This document shows positions 46,229 through 54,399 of a stretch of DNA of 64,000 nt, one piece after another. Positions within the stretch are counted from its first letter, which is position 1; every line of letters starts with the position of its first letter. Source of the DNA: Clostridium sp. cel8 (lineage in GTDB: Bacteria; Bacillota; Clostridia; Clostridiales; Clostridiaceae); the NCBI RefSeq assembly GCF_014050525.1, contig NZ_JACGAG010000010.1, positions 21,531 through 85,530 of the forward strand. Direction: 5' to 3'. Both the position numbers and the translations under genes were made by a program. The notes under the pieces are model-generated. The model was not told where the DNA came from. It did no database searches and saw only the letters and a list, made by a program, of their open reading frames with translations.

Positions 46229-46236
46229 TATAGTAT

Positions 46237-47325
46237 ATGAGATATTTAAGTGAAAGCGATATTGATAAAATTGCCATTGGGGCAGCTGTACTTGGAACTG
46301 GAGGCGGCGGTGACCCATATATTGGCAAACTCGTAGCCAAAGAGGCAATTAGAAAGTACGGTAAAGTAAAGCTTATTTCATTAGATGAATTAGATGATAG
46401 TTCATTAGTAATTCCTTTATCTAGTATGGGAGCTCCTACAGTAAGCATAGAAAAAATTCCATCTGAAATTGAGTTTACTGCACCTTTGGAAAAATTAGAA
46501 GAAGTAATACACAAAAAAGTTGACGTTATTATGCCTATAGAGATTGGAGGAATAAATTCACTTTATCCAGTTATTGCTTCAGCTAAAAAAGGAATACCTA
46601 TACTTGATGCAGATACAATGGGAAGAGCATTTCCTGAAGCACAGATGGTAACATTTTATTTAGAAGGATACAAGTCATCTCCCATTACAATGGGTGATGA
46701 AAAGGGAAACAGCATAATAGTATATCCAACCAATACCTTTGAAGCAGAAAGAATATGTAGATCCATTACTGTAGAAATGGGAGGAAGCTCTTCCATATGT
46801 GATTACAACTTATCAGGGAAAGAAGTGAAAAAGGCAGCAATTAAAGGTACTTTGACTTTAGCTGAAAATATAGGAGAAATATTATTAAACAGCAAAGGAA
46901 ATGGAGCATCTGCAATCAGTAAAATATTAAAGCTTTTAAATGGTTATAAGCTTTTTGATGGGAAAATAACAAACATTAGTAGAAATTTAGATGGAGGGTT
47001 TACAAGAGGAAAAGCAATATTCAATGGAATAAAGGATAATTCTGGAGAGCAATATACTATTTATTTTCAAAATGAACACCTCATCGCAAAACATGATGAC
47101 AAACTTCTCTGCTGTACTCCTGATTTAATTTCAGTTCTAGACTTTGAAACAGGCATGCCTATTACTACAGAAAGAATTAGATATGGTGAGAGAGTTACAG
47201 TTGTAGCATTTCCATGTAATGAAAAATGGAGAACGGAAAAAGGACTAAAAACTGTAGGCCCTAAATATTTTGGATATAATGACATAGAGTATAAAGCAGT
47301 AGAAGAACTACAAGGGGGTAAATAA
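46237..47325 (+). CDS. DUF917 protein (S-methylthiohydantoin desulfurase-like domain)
   Basis: A 362-residue DUF917 protein. The start RYLSESDIDKIAIGAAVLG and the glycine-rich GTGGGGDPYIGK are characteristic, as are the conserved PIEIGGINSLYPV and DADTMGRAFPEAQM segments. Members are almost always encoded beside HyuA-type hydantoinase/oxoprolinase proteins and are thought to form part of the same cyclic-amide hydrolysing or desulfurising complex. It starts 8 bases after the permease stop and ends one base before the HyuA start region, which makes a tight three-gene operon. Confidence 0.88.
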   Translation: MRYLSESDIDKIAIGAAVLGTGGGGDPYIGKLVAKEAIRKYGKVKLISLDELDDSSLVIPLSSMGAPTVSIEKIPSEIEFTAPLEKLEEVIHKKVDVIMPIEIGGINSLYPVIASAKKGIPILDADTMGRAFPEAQMVTFYLEGYKSSPITMGDEKGNSIIVYPTNTFEAERICRSITVEMGGSSSICDYNLSGKEVKKAAIKGTLTLAENIGEILLNSKGNGASAISKILKLLNGYKLFDGKITNISRNLDGGFTRGKAIFNGIKDNSGEQYTIYFQNEHLIAKHDDKLLCCTPDLISVLDFETGMPITTERIRYGERVTVVAFPCNEKWRTEKGLKTVGPKYFGYNDIEYKAVEELQGGK

Positions 47326-47326
47326 T

Positions 47327-48871
47327 ATGTATCGTATAGGTATAGATGTTGGTGGGACAAATACCGATGCAGCAATTTTAGATGAAAATATGAATGTTAT
47401 TCATGCATTAAAAGAACCTACAACAAAAGATGTTGAAAGCGGTATTTTCAACGCATTAAAAAGAGTCGTTCATGAAAGTAGAATTGATTGTTCTAAAATA
47501 CAGTATGCTGTAGTTGGAACAACTCATTGTACAAACGCAATTGTTGAAAGAAAAAGATTGAATAAAATAGGATACATAAGAATATGTAAGCCTTCCACAA
47601 CAGCTATTCCCCCATTTGCAGACTGGCCACAGGATCTTGTAGATGAAATTAATGTACATTCAGAAATGATAAGTGGAGGCTATGAATTTGACGGTAGGAA
47701 AATATCAAATTTAAACAAAGAAGAAGTAAAAAACTTCTGTGAAGTAGTAAAAGGAAAAGTTACAAGCATTGCTGTATGTGGAGTATTCTCACCTGTTAAT
47801 AAAGAACAAGAGGAACAGGTAGCTGACTGGATTAGAGAATATCTTGGAAATATACATATTTCTCTGTCTAATGAAATAGGAAGCATTGGCATACTTGAAA
47901 GAGAAAATGCTACTATATTAAATTCAGCACTAGTAACAACAGGACAGATGGTGGTAAATGGATTCAAAAAATCACTAGAAACTATGGATATAAACTGCCC
48001 TATTTACTTCAGTCAAAATGATGGAACACTTATGAACCTTGAGTATACATTGAAATATCCTATCTTTACAATAGGATGTGGACCTACAAATTCTATAAGA
48101 GGAGCAGCATTTTTATCTGGCATTAAAGATGCCCTAGTCCTAGATGTAGGTGGAACAACAAGTGATTTTGGTGTACTTTCTAATGGATTTCCAAGGCAAT
48201 CTTCCCTTCCAGCATCTATAGGCGGAGTACGCACTAACTTCAGAATGCCTGATATATTGTCCATAGGCCTAGGCGGAGGAACTAGAGTAAGAAATAATGA
48301 TGATGAAATTACAGTGGGACCAGACAGCGTTGGCTATGAATTAAATACAGAATCACTGATTTTTGGTGGTAAAAAGCTTACTTTATCAGATATTGTAACA
48401 AAGCTTGGAAAAGCTTTTGAAGATAAAAAGGATAAAGTAAAAAATTTAAGCAGTGAAGTATGTGAAAAAGTATATGAAATAATAAAGGATAAATTAGAGG
48501 ACGGAATAGATCTAATGAAAACAAGTTCAGAAAAAGTTCCTTTAATATTAGTTGGAGGCGGAAGTATTATAGTCCCAGAGAAATTAAACGGAGTAAGTGA
48601 GATTATAAGACCTAAATATTACGGAGCTGCTAATGCAATTGGTGCTGCATTAGGACAAGTTAGTGGAAGTGTGGAAAAAGTTTATAAATTAGACAGCATT
48701 TCAAGAAAAGATGCTATAAATGACGCTGCTGAAATAGCAAAAAAAAGAGCTTCCCTAGCTGGAGCAGATGAAAAAACTTTGGAAATACTAACAATAGAAG
48801 ACGTTCCACTATCATATTTACCAGGAAATGCTGTATTAATTAAAATAAAAGTGGTTGGTGATTTAAAATAA
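47327..48871 (+). CDS. HyuA-type hydantoinase/oxoprolinase family protein
   Basis: A 514-residue protein of the ATP-dependent hydantoinase/5-oxoprolinase A-subunit family. The N-terminal phosphate-binding motif is YRIGIDVGGTNTDAAIL; the hydantoinase-A core has ALVLDVGGTTSDFGVL and IGLGGGTRV. Enzymes of this type open cyclic amides (hydantoins, 5-oxoproline) using ATP. A HyuB partner is absent; DUF917 immediately upstream probably takes that place. GGGGG lies eight bases upstream of the ATG. Last gene of the NCS1-DUF917-HyuA operon. Confidence 0.88.
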   Translation: MYRIGIDVGGTNTDAAILDENMNVIHALKEPTTKDVESGIFNALKRVVHESRIDCSKIQYAVVGTTHCTNAIVERKRLNKIGYIRICKPSTTAIPPFADWPQDLVDEINVHSEMISGGYEFDGRKISNLNKEEVKNFCEVVKGKVTSIAVCGVFSPVNKEQEEQVADWIREYLGNIHISLSNEIGSIGILERENATILNSALVTTGQMVVNGFKKSLETMDINCPIYFSQNDGTLMNLEYTLKYPIFTIGCGPTNSIRGAAFLSGIKDALVLDVGGTTSDFGVLSNGFPRQSSLPASIGGVRTNFRMPDILSIGLGGGTRVRNNDDEITVGPDSVGYELNTESLIFGGKKLTLSDIVTKLGKAFEDKKDKVKNLSSEVCEKVYEIIKDKLEDGIDLMKTSSEKVPLILVGGGSIIVPEKLNGVSEIIRPKYYGAANAIGAALGQVSGSVEKVYKLDSISRKDAINDAAEIAKKRASLAGADEKTLEILTIEDVPLSYLPGNAVLIKIKVVGDLK

Positions 48872-48881
48872 ATTCAAGGAA

Positions 48882-48930
48882 TATATCTATACTATCTCAA
48901 ATTATTTTTATTTGAGATAGTATAGATATA
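48882..48930. terminator. Very long perfect hairpin after the HyuA gene
   Basis: Two 21-base arms, beginning TATATCTATACT at 48882 and ending AGTATAGATATA at 48930, are perfectly complementary with a 7-base loop (TATTTTT region). There is no T-run on either side, so it is not a classical intrinsic terminator, though it sits between convergent genes where termination or mRNA 3'-end protection is expected. Confidence 0.7.
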
Positions 48931-48969
48931 CTTCCGCAAAATATATTTTATTTATTTTCTCCCTATTTT

Positions 48970-49602
48970 CTAATAATTTATCGCATCTTTAGGACATGAA
49001 TTTACACATGATCCACACTGAATACAATCAGGATGATCTAAAATATTTCCTTTATAATTATATGGAGCTATTCCCATAGGACATTTTTTCTCGCATATTT
49101 TACATGATACACAGCTAGATGATACTTTTAATACTTTATTGCTTTTCTTGATTTTTGAAATGCCTGAAGCTATGCTACCCATAGGACAAAAATTACACCA
49201 TGTTCTTCTATTATAGGAAAAAGATAATAAAATACCCACTACTGTAGTAATAACAATCATTTTATAAAATACCATTCCTATACCAGCTAAATTACCCCAA
49301 TTTTTATAAACTCCACTTCCAAACATATAAAACATAAATATAATAACAGCTATTCTAAAATAAACTGACTTGATAAACTTAGAAACTTTTTTATTATTGC
49401 TAAATTTAGATACTACATTGTCATAAAAACTACCTCTAGGGCATATATTCCCGCACCAAAATCTTCTTTTACCAAACAAAGCAAAAATTATTGGACCAGC
49501 CATACAAACAACGACAGCTAAAGCTATTCTCATATCAAACAATCCTGCTATTAAAAATAAAAACATTACCACATAACCATATCGTTTCCACAATTTTAAC
49601 AT
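48970..49602 (-). CDS. Membrane-bound polyferredoxin (NapH/CcoG-like 4Fe-4S protein)
   Basis: A 210-residue protein with four membrane helices and two kinds of cysteine motif: two membrane-edge CxxxCP sites (CGNICPRGSF and CNFCPMGS) and a C-terminal ferredoxin domain (CVSCKICEKKC and CIQCGSCVNSC). It resembles NapH/RdxA-type proteins that move electrons across or along the membrane. I chose the ATG at 49602, because the upstream ATG at 49620 overlaps the AAGGAG site itself. A CsoR-type palindrome lies 43 bases upstream, suggesting copper- or persulfide-controlled expression. Confidence 0.85.
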   Translation of the reverse strand: MLKLWKRYGYVVMFLFLIAGLFDMRIALAVVVCMAGPIIFALFGKRRFWCGNICPRGSFYDNVVSKFSNNKKVSKFIKSVYFRIAVIIFMFYMFGSGVYKNWGNLAGIGMVFYKMIVITTVVGILLSFSYNRRTWCNFCPMGSIASGISKIKKSNKVLKVSSSCVSCKICEKKCPMGIAPYNYKGNILDHPDCIQCGSCVNSCPKDAINY

Positions 49603-49644
49603 TTTACAAATCTCCTTCATTTTTAATTATGATTGATAATAAAA

Positions 49645-49685
49645 TATACTCACAATATACCCCTATGGGGTATATTGTGAGTATA
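49645..49685. promoter_or_regulatory. 41-bp palindrome with CsoR-family operator core
   Basis: Two perfectly complementary 19-base arms (TATACTCACAATATACCCC and its inverse) flank a TAT centre. The core TATACCCCTATGGGGTATA matches operators of the CsoR/CstR/RcnR family (copper, persulfide, nickel). It lies between the GNAT gene (stop 49767) and the start of the Fe-S membrane protein, whose promoter it must cover. No CsoR gene is in the window. Confidence 0.7.
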
Positions 49686-49766
49686 GTATGTTTTCTTTAT
49701 TTTGTCAATAGAACATTTTACACTAAATAACTATGTATTACTCTAGACAATCTGGAATTTCATATT

Positions 49767-50300
49767 TTAATCAATTAATAATCCCATCAATAAAGAGTCA
49801 TAAAACTTACCATTAATTAAGAAATCTCTTTTTACTATTCCTTCTTCTAAAAATCCAAGCTTTTTATATAATTTAATGCCTGGTGTGTTATCAGTTCTTA
49901 CTCTTAAATTAATTTTTCTAATTATCCCTGAATCTTTGCTCCAATTAATTAAATACTTTATAAGTTCTTCACCTATACCATTTCCCCAATATTCTTTAAG
50001 CACACTTACTCCAAATTCGCCAACATGGGCAGTTCTTTCTCTCATACCTCCTGAAAAATTTAAATTTCCAACTATCTTACCTTGAATTTCTGCTACAATA
50101 AATAAAGCATTTTCCTTTTTTAAAGTATTCTCAATAAATATTTCTTCTTCATAAACACTTCCTCCAAACTCACCTTTACCAAATGTCAAAAAATCAGATT
50201 CTCCACCTATGATATTTAAATAATCTATTAATGCTTTACTATCTAACTTATTTGCTCTTCTAATTATTACTTTTTTATCCTTAATATATATCTCTTTCAT
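49767..50300 (-). CDS. GNAT-family N-acetyltransferase, RimL-like
   Basis: A 177-residue acetyltransferase. Acetyl-CoA binding motif is FGVSVLKEYWGNGIGEELIKYL, and the C-terminal NTPGIKLYKKLGFLEEGI segment is typical of RimL/SpeG-like enzymes. The ATG at 50300 overlaps the stop of the macrodomain gene (TAATG) and has GGGGGT upstream, so translation is coupled. The pairing suggests a shared role in protein or small-molecule modification, but the substrate is unknown. Confidence 0.88.
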   Translation of the reverse strand: MKEIYIKDKKVIIRRANKLDSKALIDYLNIIGGESDFLTFGKGEFGGSVYEEEIFIENTLKKENALFIVAEIQGKIVGNLNFSGGMRERTAHVGEFGVSVLKEYWGNGIGEELIKYLINWSKDSGIIRKINLRVRTDNTPGIKLYKKLGFLEEGIVKRDFLINGKFYDSLLMGLLID

Positions 50301-51091
50301 TAAATACAACCCCCTATTGTTTTGAGTAATTTTTTGTAGATTTCATAATCGTATTCTTTAAAAACATTAAATACCACATCAATTCTACTACCAGTAGCTT
50401 TCTTAAATTTTCTTACAGTTTGTACTGCAATTTCTGCTGCCCTCTTATTTGGAAAATGAAACTCTCCTGTTGAGATACAACAAAACGCAATGCTATGAAG
50501 CCCATTTTTATTCGCCAATTCAAGACAGGAACGATAGCAAGAAGCAAGTAAATTTTCATCATCTTTTCTAAGCTTTCCATTAACAACAGGTCCTACAGTA
50601 TGAATGATGTATTTACATGGCAAGTTGTATGCTTTCGTTATTTTGGCTTTTCCGGTAGGTTCCTCATGTTGTTGTATTTTCATTATCTCTGCACATTCTA
50701 ATCTTAACTGTACCCCACTATATGTATGAATGACATTGTCAATACATCCATGACATGGATAATAACATCCTGTCATACCACTATTTGCAGCATTAACAAT
50801 TCCATCAATTTTCAATGTTGTAATATCGCCTTTCCACAGATAGATCTCATTTTGAAGTGGAGTAAGACTTTTATAATCTGTAACGTCCTTACTTTTTAAT
50901 TCCTCTTGAAGATACTCATCTTGTATCTTAATAAATTCATAGGATATTTTTTTAGGCATTCTTACATTCATAAGAGAACGTAACAATCGTTTTTGATCAT
51001 CAATATTTGACGGAATTATAATATCAGAGTACCTACTATCCTCTTTTAAAAGATAGTCTATTAAAAATAATCTTCTTTCATTTTGATTCAT
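50300..51091 (-). CDS. Zinc-containing macrodomain ADP-ribosyl hydrolase
   Basis: A 263-residue protein. After an N-terminal helical region of about 75 residues comes a macrodomain: KGDITTLKIDGIVNAANS binds ADP-ribose, and the GCYYPCHGCIDNVIH segment has the Cys/His cluster of the zinc-macro class found in Staphylococcus and Streptococcus. Those enzymes remove ADP-ribose from proteins and are usually encoded with a SirTM sirtuin and a lipoylated carrier. No such partner is seen here; instead the gene overlaps a GNAT gene. This could be a stand-alone eraser or a toxin antidote-like activity. Confidence 0.9.
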   Translation of the reverse strand: MNQNERRLFLIDYLLKEDSRYSDIIIPSNIDDQKRLLRSLMNVRMPKKISYEFIKIQDEYLQEELKSKDVTDYKSLTPLQNEIYLWKGDITTLKIDGIVNAANSGMTGCYYPCHGCIDNVIHTYSGVQLRLECAEIMKIQQHEEPTGKAKITKAYNLPCKYIIHTVGPVVNGKLRKDDENLLASCYRSCLELANKNGLHSIAFCCISTGEFHFPNKRAAEIAVQTVRKFKKATGSRIDVVFNVFKEYDYEIYKKLLKTIGGCI

Positions 51092-51411
51092 ATAATCATC
51101 CCCATTTCTTTATAATATGTTCAAGACAAACTTAAATATATATAACCCATGTAATTTTCATTATTAGAATAAAACATATCATAGTTTCTTTGCAGTGTAA
51201 ATAACTACATTTATAGTAAATTCTCAAGAAAGGTACTACAAATCTTAATTGTAATTTCAACAATTTTTTTGTGTTTTATTGTAACGTTTAAATACAATAT
51301 AATTTATATATAATATATGTCAAAAAAATAACAATTTATTTTAAAAAATGTTAAATTAAAAGATTTAAAATACAAAATTTTTTTAAATAATATAAAAAAG
51401 GAGATGTAAAA
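51092..51411. other. 320-base divergent gap, promoter region of the enoate-reductase-like gene
   Basis: Very A/T-rich. The right half contains TTGTAAC- and TATAAT-like elements (around 51240-51310) and a GGAGATG ribosome site at 51401. No terminator, riboswitch or small gene is visible. The left part should carry the promoter of the macrodomain-GNAT operon. Confidence 0.5.
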
Positions 51412-53364
51412 ATGCGAAAATTTAATAACTACCCAAATATATTTAAGCCATTACAAGTTGGTAATATGACAATTAAAAATCGTATCACATTTTCTCCTCT
51501 TGTTTCCTGTCATGCAGATGCAGATGGAAGAGTTACAACAGAGCTTGTTGATTTCTTAGGTGCCCAAGCAAGGACAGGTGCCTCAGTTGTAACAATTGGA
51601 GCAACTGCAATTGATGCTGAAAAAGGAGAAGATTTCTTAGGTGCCTTGTCTATTACAAGAGATAAAGATATTATGGGGCTTTCAAGACTTGCAGAAGAAG
51701 TACACAGATATGGTTGCAAACTATCAGTAGAGCTTAATCATGCAGGACGTGCTGCACTTCCAGATTTGCTTGTAGGGGATGCTTTAGCACCATCAAGTAT
51801 ACCACTTCCAGGGAAAAGTAAATATGTAAAAGAACTAAATCAAAGAGAAATTGATGATATTATAAATAAATTTGCTGACTGTGCGTACAGATGTATGGTA
51901 GCAGGATTTGATATGGTAATGCTACATGGTGCCCATGGAAATCTTATTGCCCAATTTCTTTCACCTCTAACCAATAAACGTACTGACTGGTATGGAGGTA
52001 GCCTTGAAAATCGTATGAGATTTCCACTAGAAGTACTAAAAGCGATAAGAGCAAAATGCGGAAATAAGCTTGCAATAGATTTCCGTATTAGTGCCGATGA
52101 ATGTGCACCTGGTGGTATGAAAATCGATGAAGTGATTAAATTTTTAAAAGTAGCTCAAAAATATTTAGATATGGTTCATGTTTCAAGAGGATTAATTGTA
52201 GACTTAAACTACGCAAAGTATACATTGCCAACTTATTTGTCTGAGCATTGTGTAAATGCTGAAAATGCCGCTAAGATAAAGGCTTCTCTTGATATACCAG
52301 TATGTGTAGTAGGTGGTATTACTACTCTTGAAGAAGCAGAAGAAATTTTAGAAAAAGGACAAGCTGATGTCATTGCCATGGCTCGTGCACTTTTAGTAGA
52401 TGGTGAAACTGTAACCAAAGGTTATAGAGGTCAAAGTGATAAAATTAGGCCATGTATACGTTGCTATAATTGCCTAAAATCAATTTTTCCAGGTTGGCAA
52501 GTTCGCTGCAGTCTAAATCCAGTTGTAGGTCGTGAAACAAAATATAGGACAATCCAAAAATCAGATATAAAGAAAAATGTTATGATTGTTGGTGGTGGAG
52601 TTGCAGGAATGATGGCTGCTGAAACTGCTGTAAAACGTGGACATAATGTTACTATTTATGAAAAATCAAATCGTCTTGGCGGGCTACTTCATGAGGCTAG
52701 CGTACTACCATTTAAGAAGGATTTAAAGCGATATCTTGATTGGCAAGTAAAAAATATTGAAAATTGTGGTGCCAAAATTGTTTTAAATACAGAAGTAACT
52801 CCAGAACTAGTTGAACAGGTAAATCCTGATGCACTTGTTATTTGTACAGGATCTACACCAATAGTTCCACCAATTGATGGAATTGATGGAGAAAATGTAA
52901 TTTCAGTATTTGATGCTGATAAAGGCAATGTAGAAATAGGAGACGAAGTTGTTATATGTGGTGGCGGACTTTCTGGATGCGAAAGTGCATTAGCCTTAGC
53001 ACAAAAAGGAAAAAAGGTAACAATTGTTGATATGTTACCAGTTGAATCATTATGCAGTGAAATGTTTATGGTTAGTAAAATAGAATTATTTGATTTATTA
53101 CATGAACATAATGTTAAATTAATTGGCAATGTTAAAGTTGATAAAATCAATGAAAATGGCGTTGAAATAATTGATAGAAATTGGAAAAAAACTCTAGTAA
53201 AGGCTGATACAGTGGTAATTGCACTAGGTATGAAACCTACTATTGAAACAGTAAATAAATTGAGCTCAATAATTCCTGAAACATATGTTGTTGGCGATTG
53301 TTCAACTGTTAAGGATATTCATAATGCTGTACATTCAGCTTTCAATATTGCAGTAGAAATATAA
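51412..53364 (+). CDS. Old-yellow-enzyme family NADH:flavin oxidoreductase (2-enoate reductase / BaiCD-like)
   Basis: A 650-residue flavoenzyme. Residues 1-340 are an OYE-type TIM barrel with FMN (FKPLQVGNMTIKNRITFSP, LHGAHGNL with catalytic-type histidines at about 172 and 175). Residues 348-366 hold the [4Fe-4S] ligands CIRCYNC..C. Residues 390-640 form FAD and NAD(H) Rossmann domains (VGGGVAGMMAAETA; GGGLSGCESALALAQ). This is the layout of clostridial 2-enoate reductase, 2,4-dienoyl-CoA reductase and bile-acid BaiCD/BaiH. It reduces an activated C=C bond, but the substrate is unknown. Convergent with the broken LysR gene. Confidence 0.92.
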   Translation: MRKFNNYPNIFKPLQVGNMTIKNRITFSPLVSCHADADGRVTTELVDFLGAQARTGASVVTIGATAIDAEKGEDFLGALSITRDKDIMGLSRLAEEVHRYGCKLSVELNHAGRAALPDLLVGDALAPSSIPLPGKSKYVKELNQREIDDIINKFADCAYRCMVAGFDMVMLHGAHGNLIAQFLSPLTNKRTDWYGGSLENRMRFPLEVLKAIRAKCGNKLAIDFRISADECAPGGMKIDEVIKFLKVAQKYLDMVHVSRGLIVDLNYAKYTLPTYLSEHCVNAENAAKIKASLDIPVCVVGGITTLEEAEEILEKGQADVIAMARALLVDGETVTKGYRGQSDKIRPCIRCYNCLKSIFPGWQVRCSLNPVVGRETKYRTIQKSDIKKNVMIVGGGVAGMMAAETAVKRGHNVTIYEKSNRLGGLLHEASVLPFKKDLKRYLDWQVKNIENCGAKIVLNTEVTPELVEQVNPDALVICTGSTPIVPPIDGIDGENVISVFDADKGNVEIGDEVVICGGGLSGCESALALAQKGKKVTIVDMLPVESLCSEMFMVSKIELFDLLHEHNVKLIGNVKVDKINENGVEIIDRNWKKTLVKADTVVIALGMKPTIETVNKLSSIIPETYVVGDCSTVKDIHNAVHSAFNIAVEI

Positions 53365-53370
53365 ACAAAT

Positions 53371-53409
53371 TGAAGTAACCAAGAATATTCTAAATTCTTG
53401 GTTACTTCA
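53371..53409. terminator. Bidirectional terminator between the enoate-reductase-like gene and LysR
   Basis: A perfect 16-bp stem (TGAAGTAACCAAGAAT with ATTCTTGGTTACTTCA) and a 7-base loop between two convergent genes. T-run is weak on the right (AGCTTT). Confidence 0.85.
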
Positions 53410-54202
53410 AGCTTTATTTATTATAAAATCAATTAATTTTTGAATATTTTTTGATATTGGTTTACCTTTTTTCAAAAGGAAACCATATTCCCAAACAAAA
53501 TCCTTATCTTCAAAAGGTATACCTATAACATTATCATGTCTATTCTCTAAACAAACGTGTTCTGCACAAATTAGCATACCTCTGTTTTGACTTACAAGGG
53601 AAGTCATAACTTCAATTTCATTAATTTTATAAATAAAATTAGGTAAAAAATTATATTGTTTAAATCTTTCAATTTGATAGTGATATAATTCTAATCTTTC
53701 ATCACAGGTTATTAATGGCTTATTTTTTAAATCCTTTAATTTAATGGTTTTCAATTTTGAAAAGTCGTTATCCTTATTTACTAATAGCATAAGTGGTTCT
53801 GACTTAATTGATATGAAATCAATATTAGTTGAATGAACAGGTCTAATACTAATTGCAGTGTCGATAGTTTCATTCATAACCATATCTTCACAAAATTTAT
53901 CAAGGTAATCTATTTTATCAACTTTAATATCAGGATACGCTTGCATAAAATCTATAAATATCATTGCAAATGGAGTCATACTCTGATAAAAGTAATTTAA
54001 CTTTTTGATATAAATACATTCCGTCATTAGTTAACTCTACACCAGTATGTGTTCTCCTAAAAAGTTTAGTTTTTAATTTTTTTTCAAGGTTTTTAATTGA
54101 GGTACTTAAGGCCTGTTGAGATATATATAGTGATTTTGCTGTTTTTGATATATTTTTATATTTACATACCGCTACAAAATATTTTAACTCTTTAATTTCC
54201 AA
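53407..54202 (-). pseudogene. LysR-family regulator, broken by an internal deletion
   Basis: The N-terminal winged-helix domain (KNISKTAKSLYISQQALSTS) and the linker helix are in one frame, starting at a TTG at 54202 (LEIKELKYF) with GGGGAGG upstream. The effector-binding domain (IFIDFMQAYPDIKVDKI onward) is in another. Where the frames meet, the DNA around GATATTTATAGATTTTATG encodes NDIYRFY in the first frame and MIFIDFM in the second; both fit the family at different positions about 28 residues apart. This is the signature of a deletion between short repeats of about 84 +/-1 bases. It removes the first strand of the effector domain. Predicted target: the neighbouring enoate-reductase-like or glycyl-radical genes. 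Confidence 0.85.
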
Positions 54203-54327
54203 CAGTATCCTCCCCTTTTTCATAATCAAATAACTAATTTTCTAGCAATTATTTTTCTTATATTAAATATTCTACTACTTTAAAGACTATAATGTCTAAT
54301 ACTTCAACTATTTTTCCAAATTCAAAA

Positions 54328-54353
54328 GCATCCAATCCCTAAAGATTGGATGC
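54328..54353 (-). terminator. Terminator after the glycyl-radical enzyme gene
   Basis: A 10-bp perfect stem (GCATCCAATC with GATTGGATGC), 6-base loop, followed leftward by TTTTG. It is 47 bases past the enzyme stop. Confidence 0.85.
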
Positions 54354-54399
54354 CATCATCTAACTATTAATTATTAACTTTGCAATTTTGTAATTTTAA

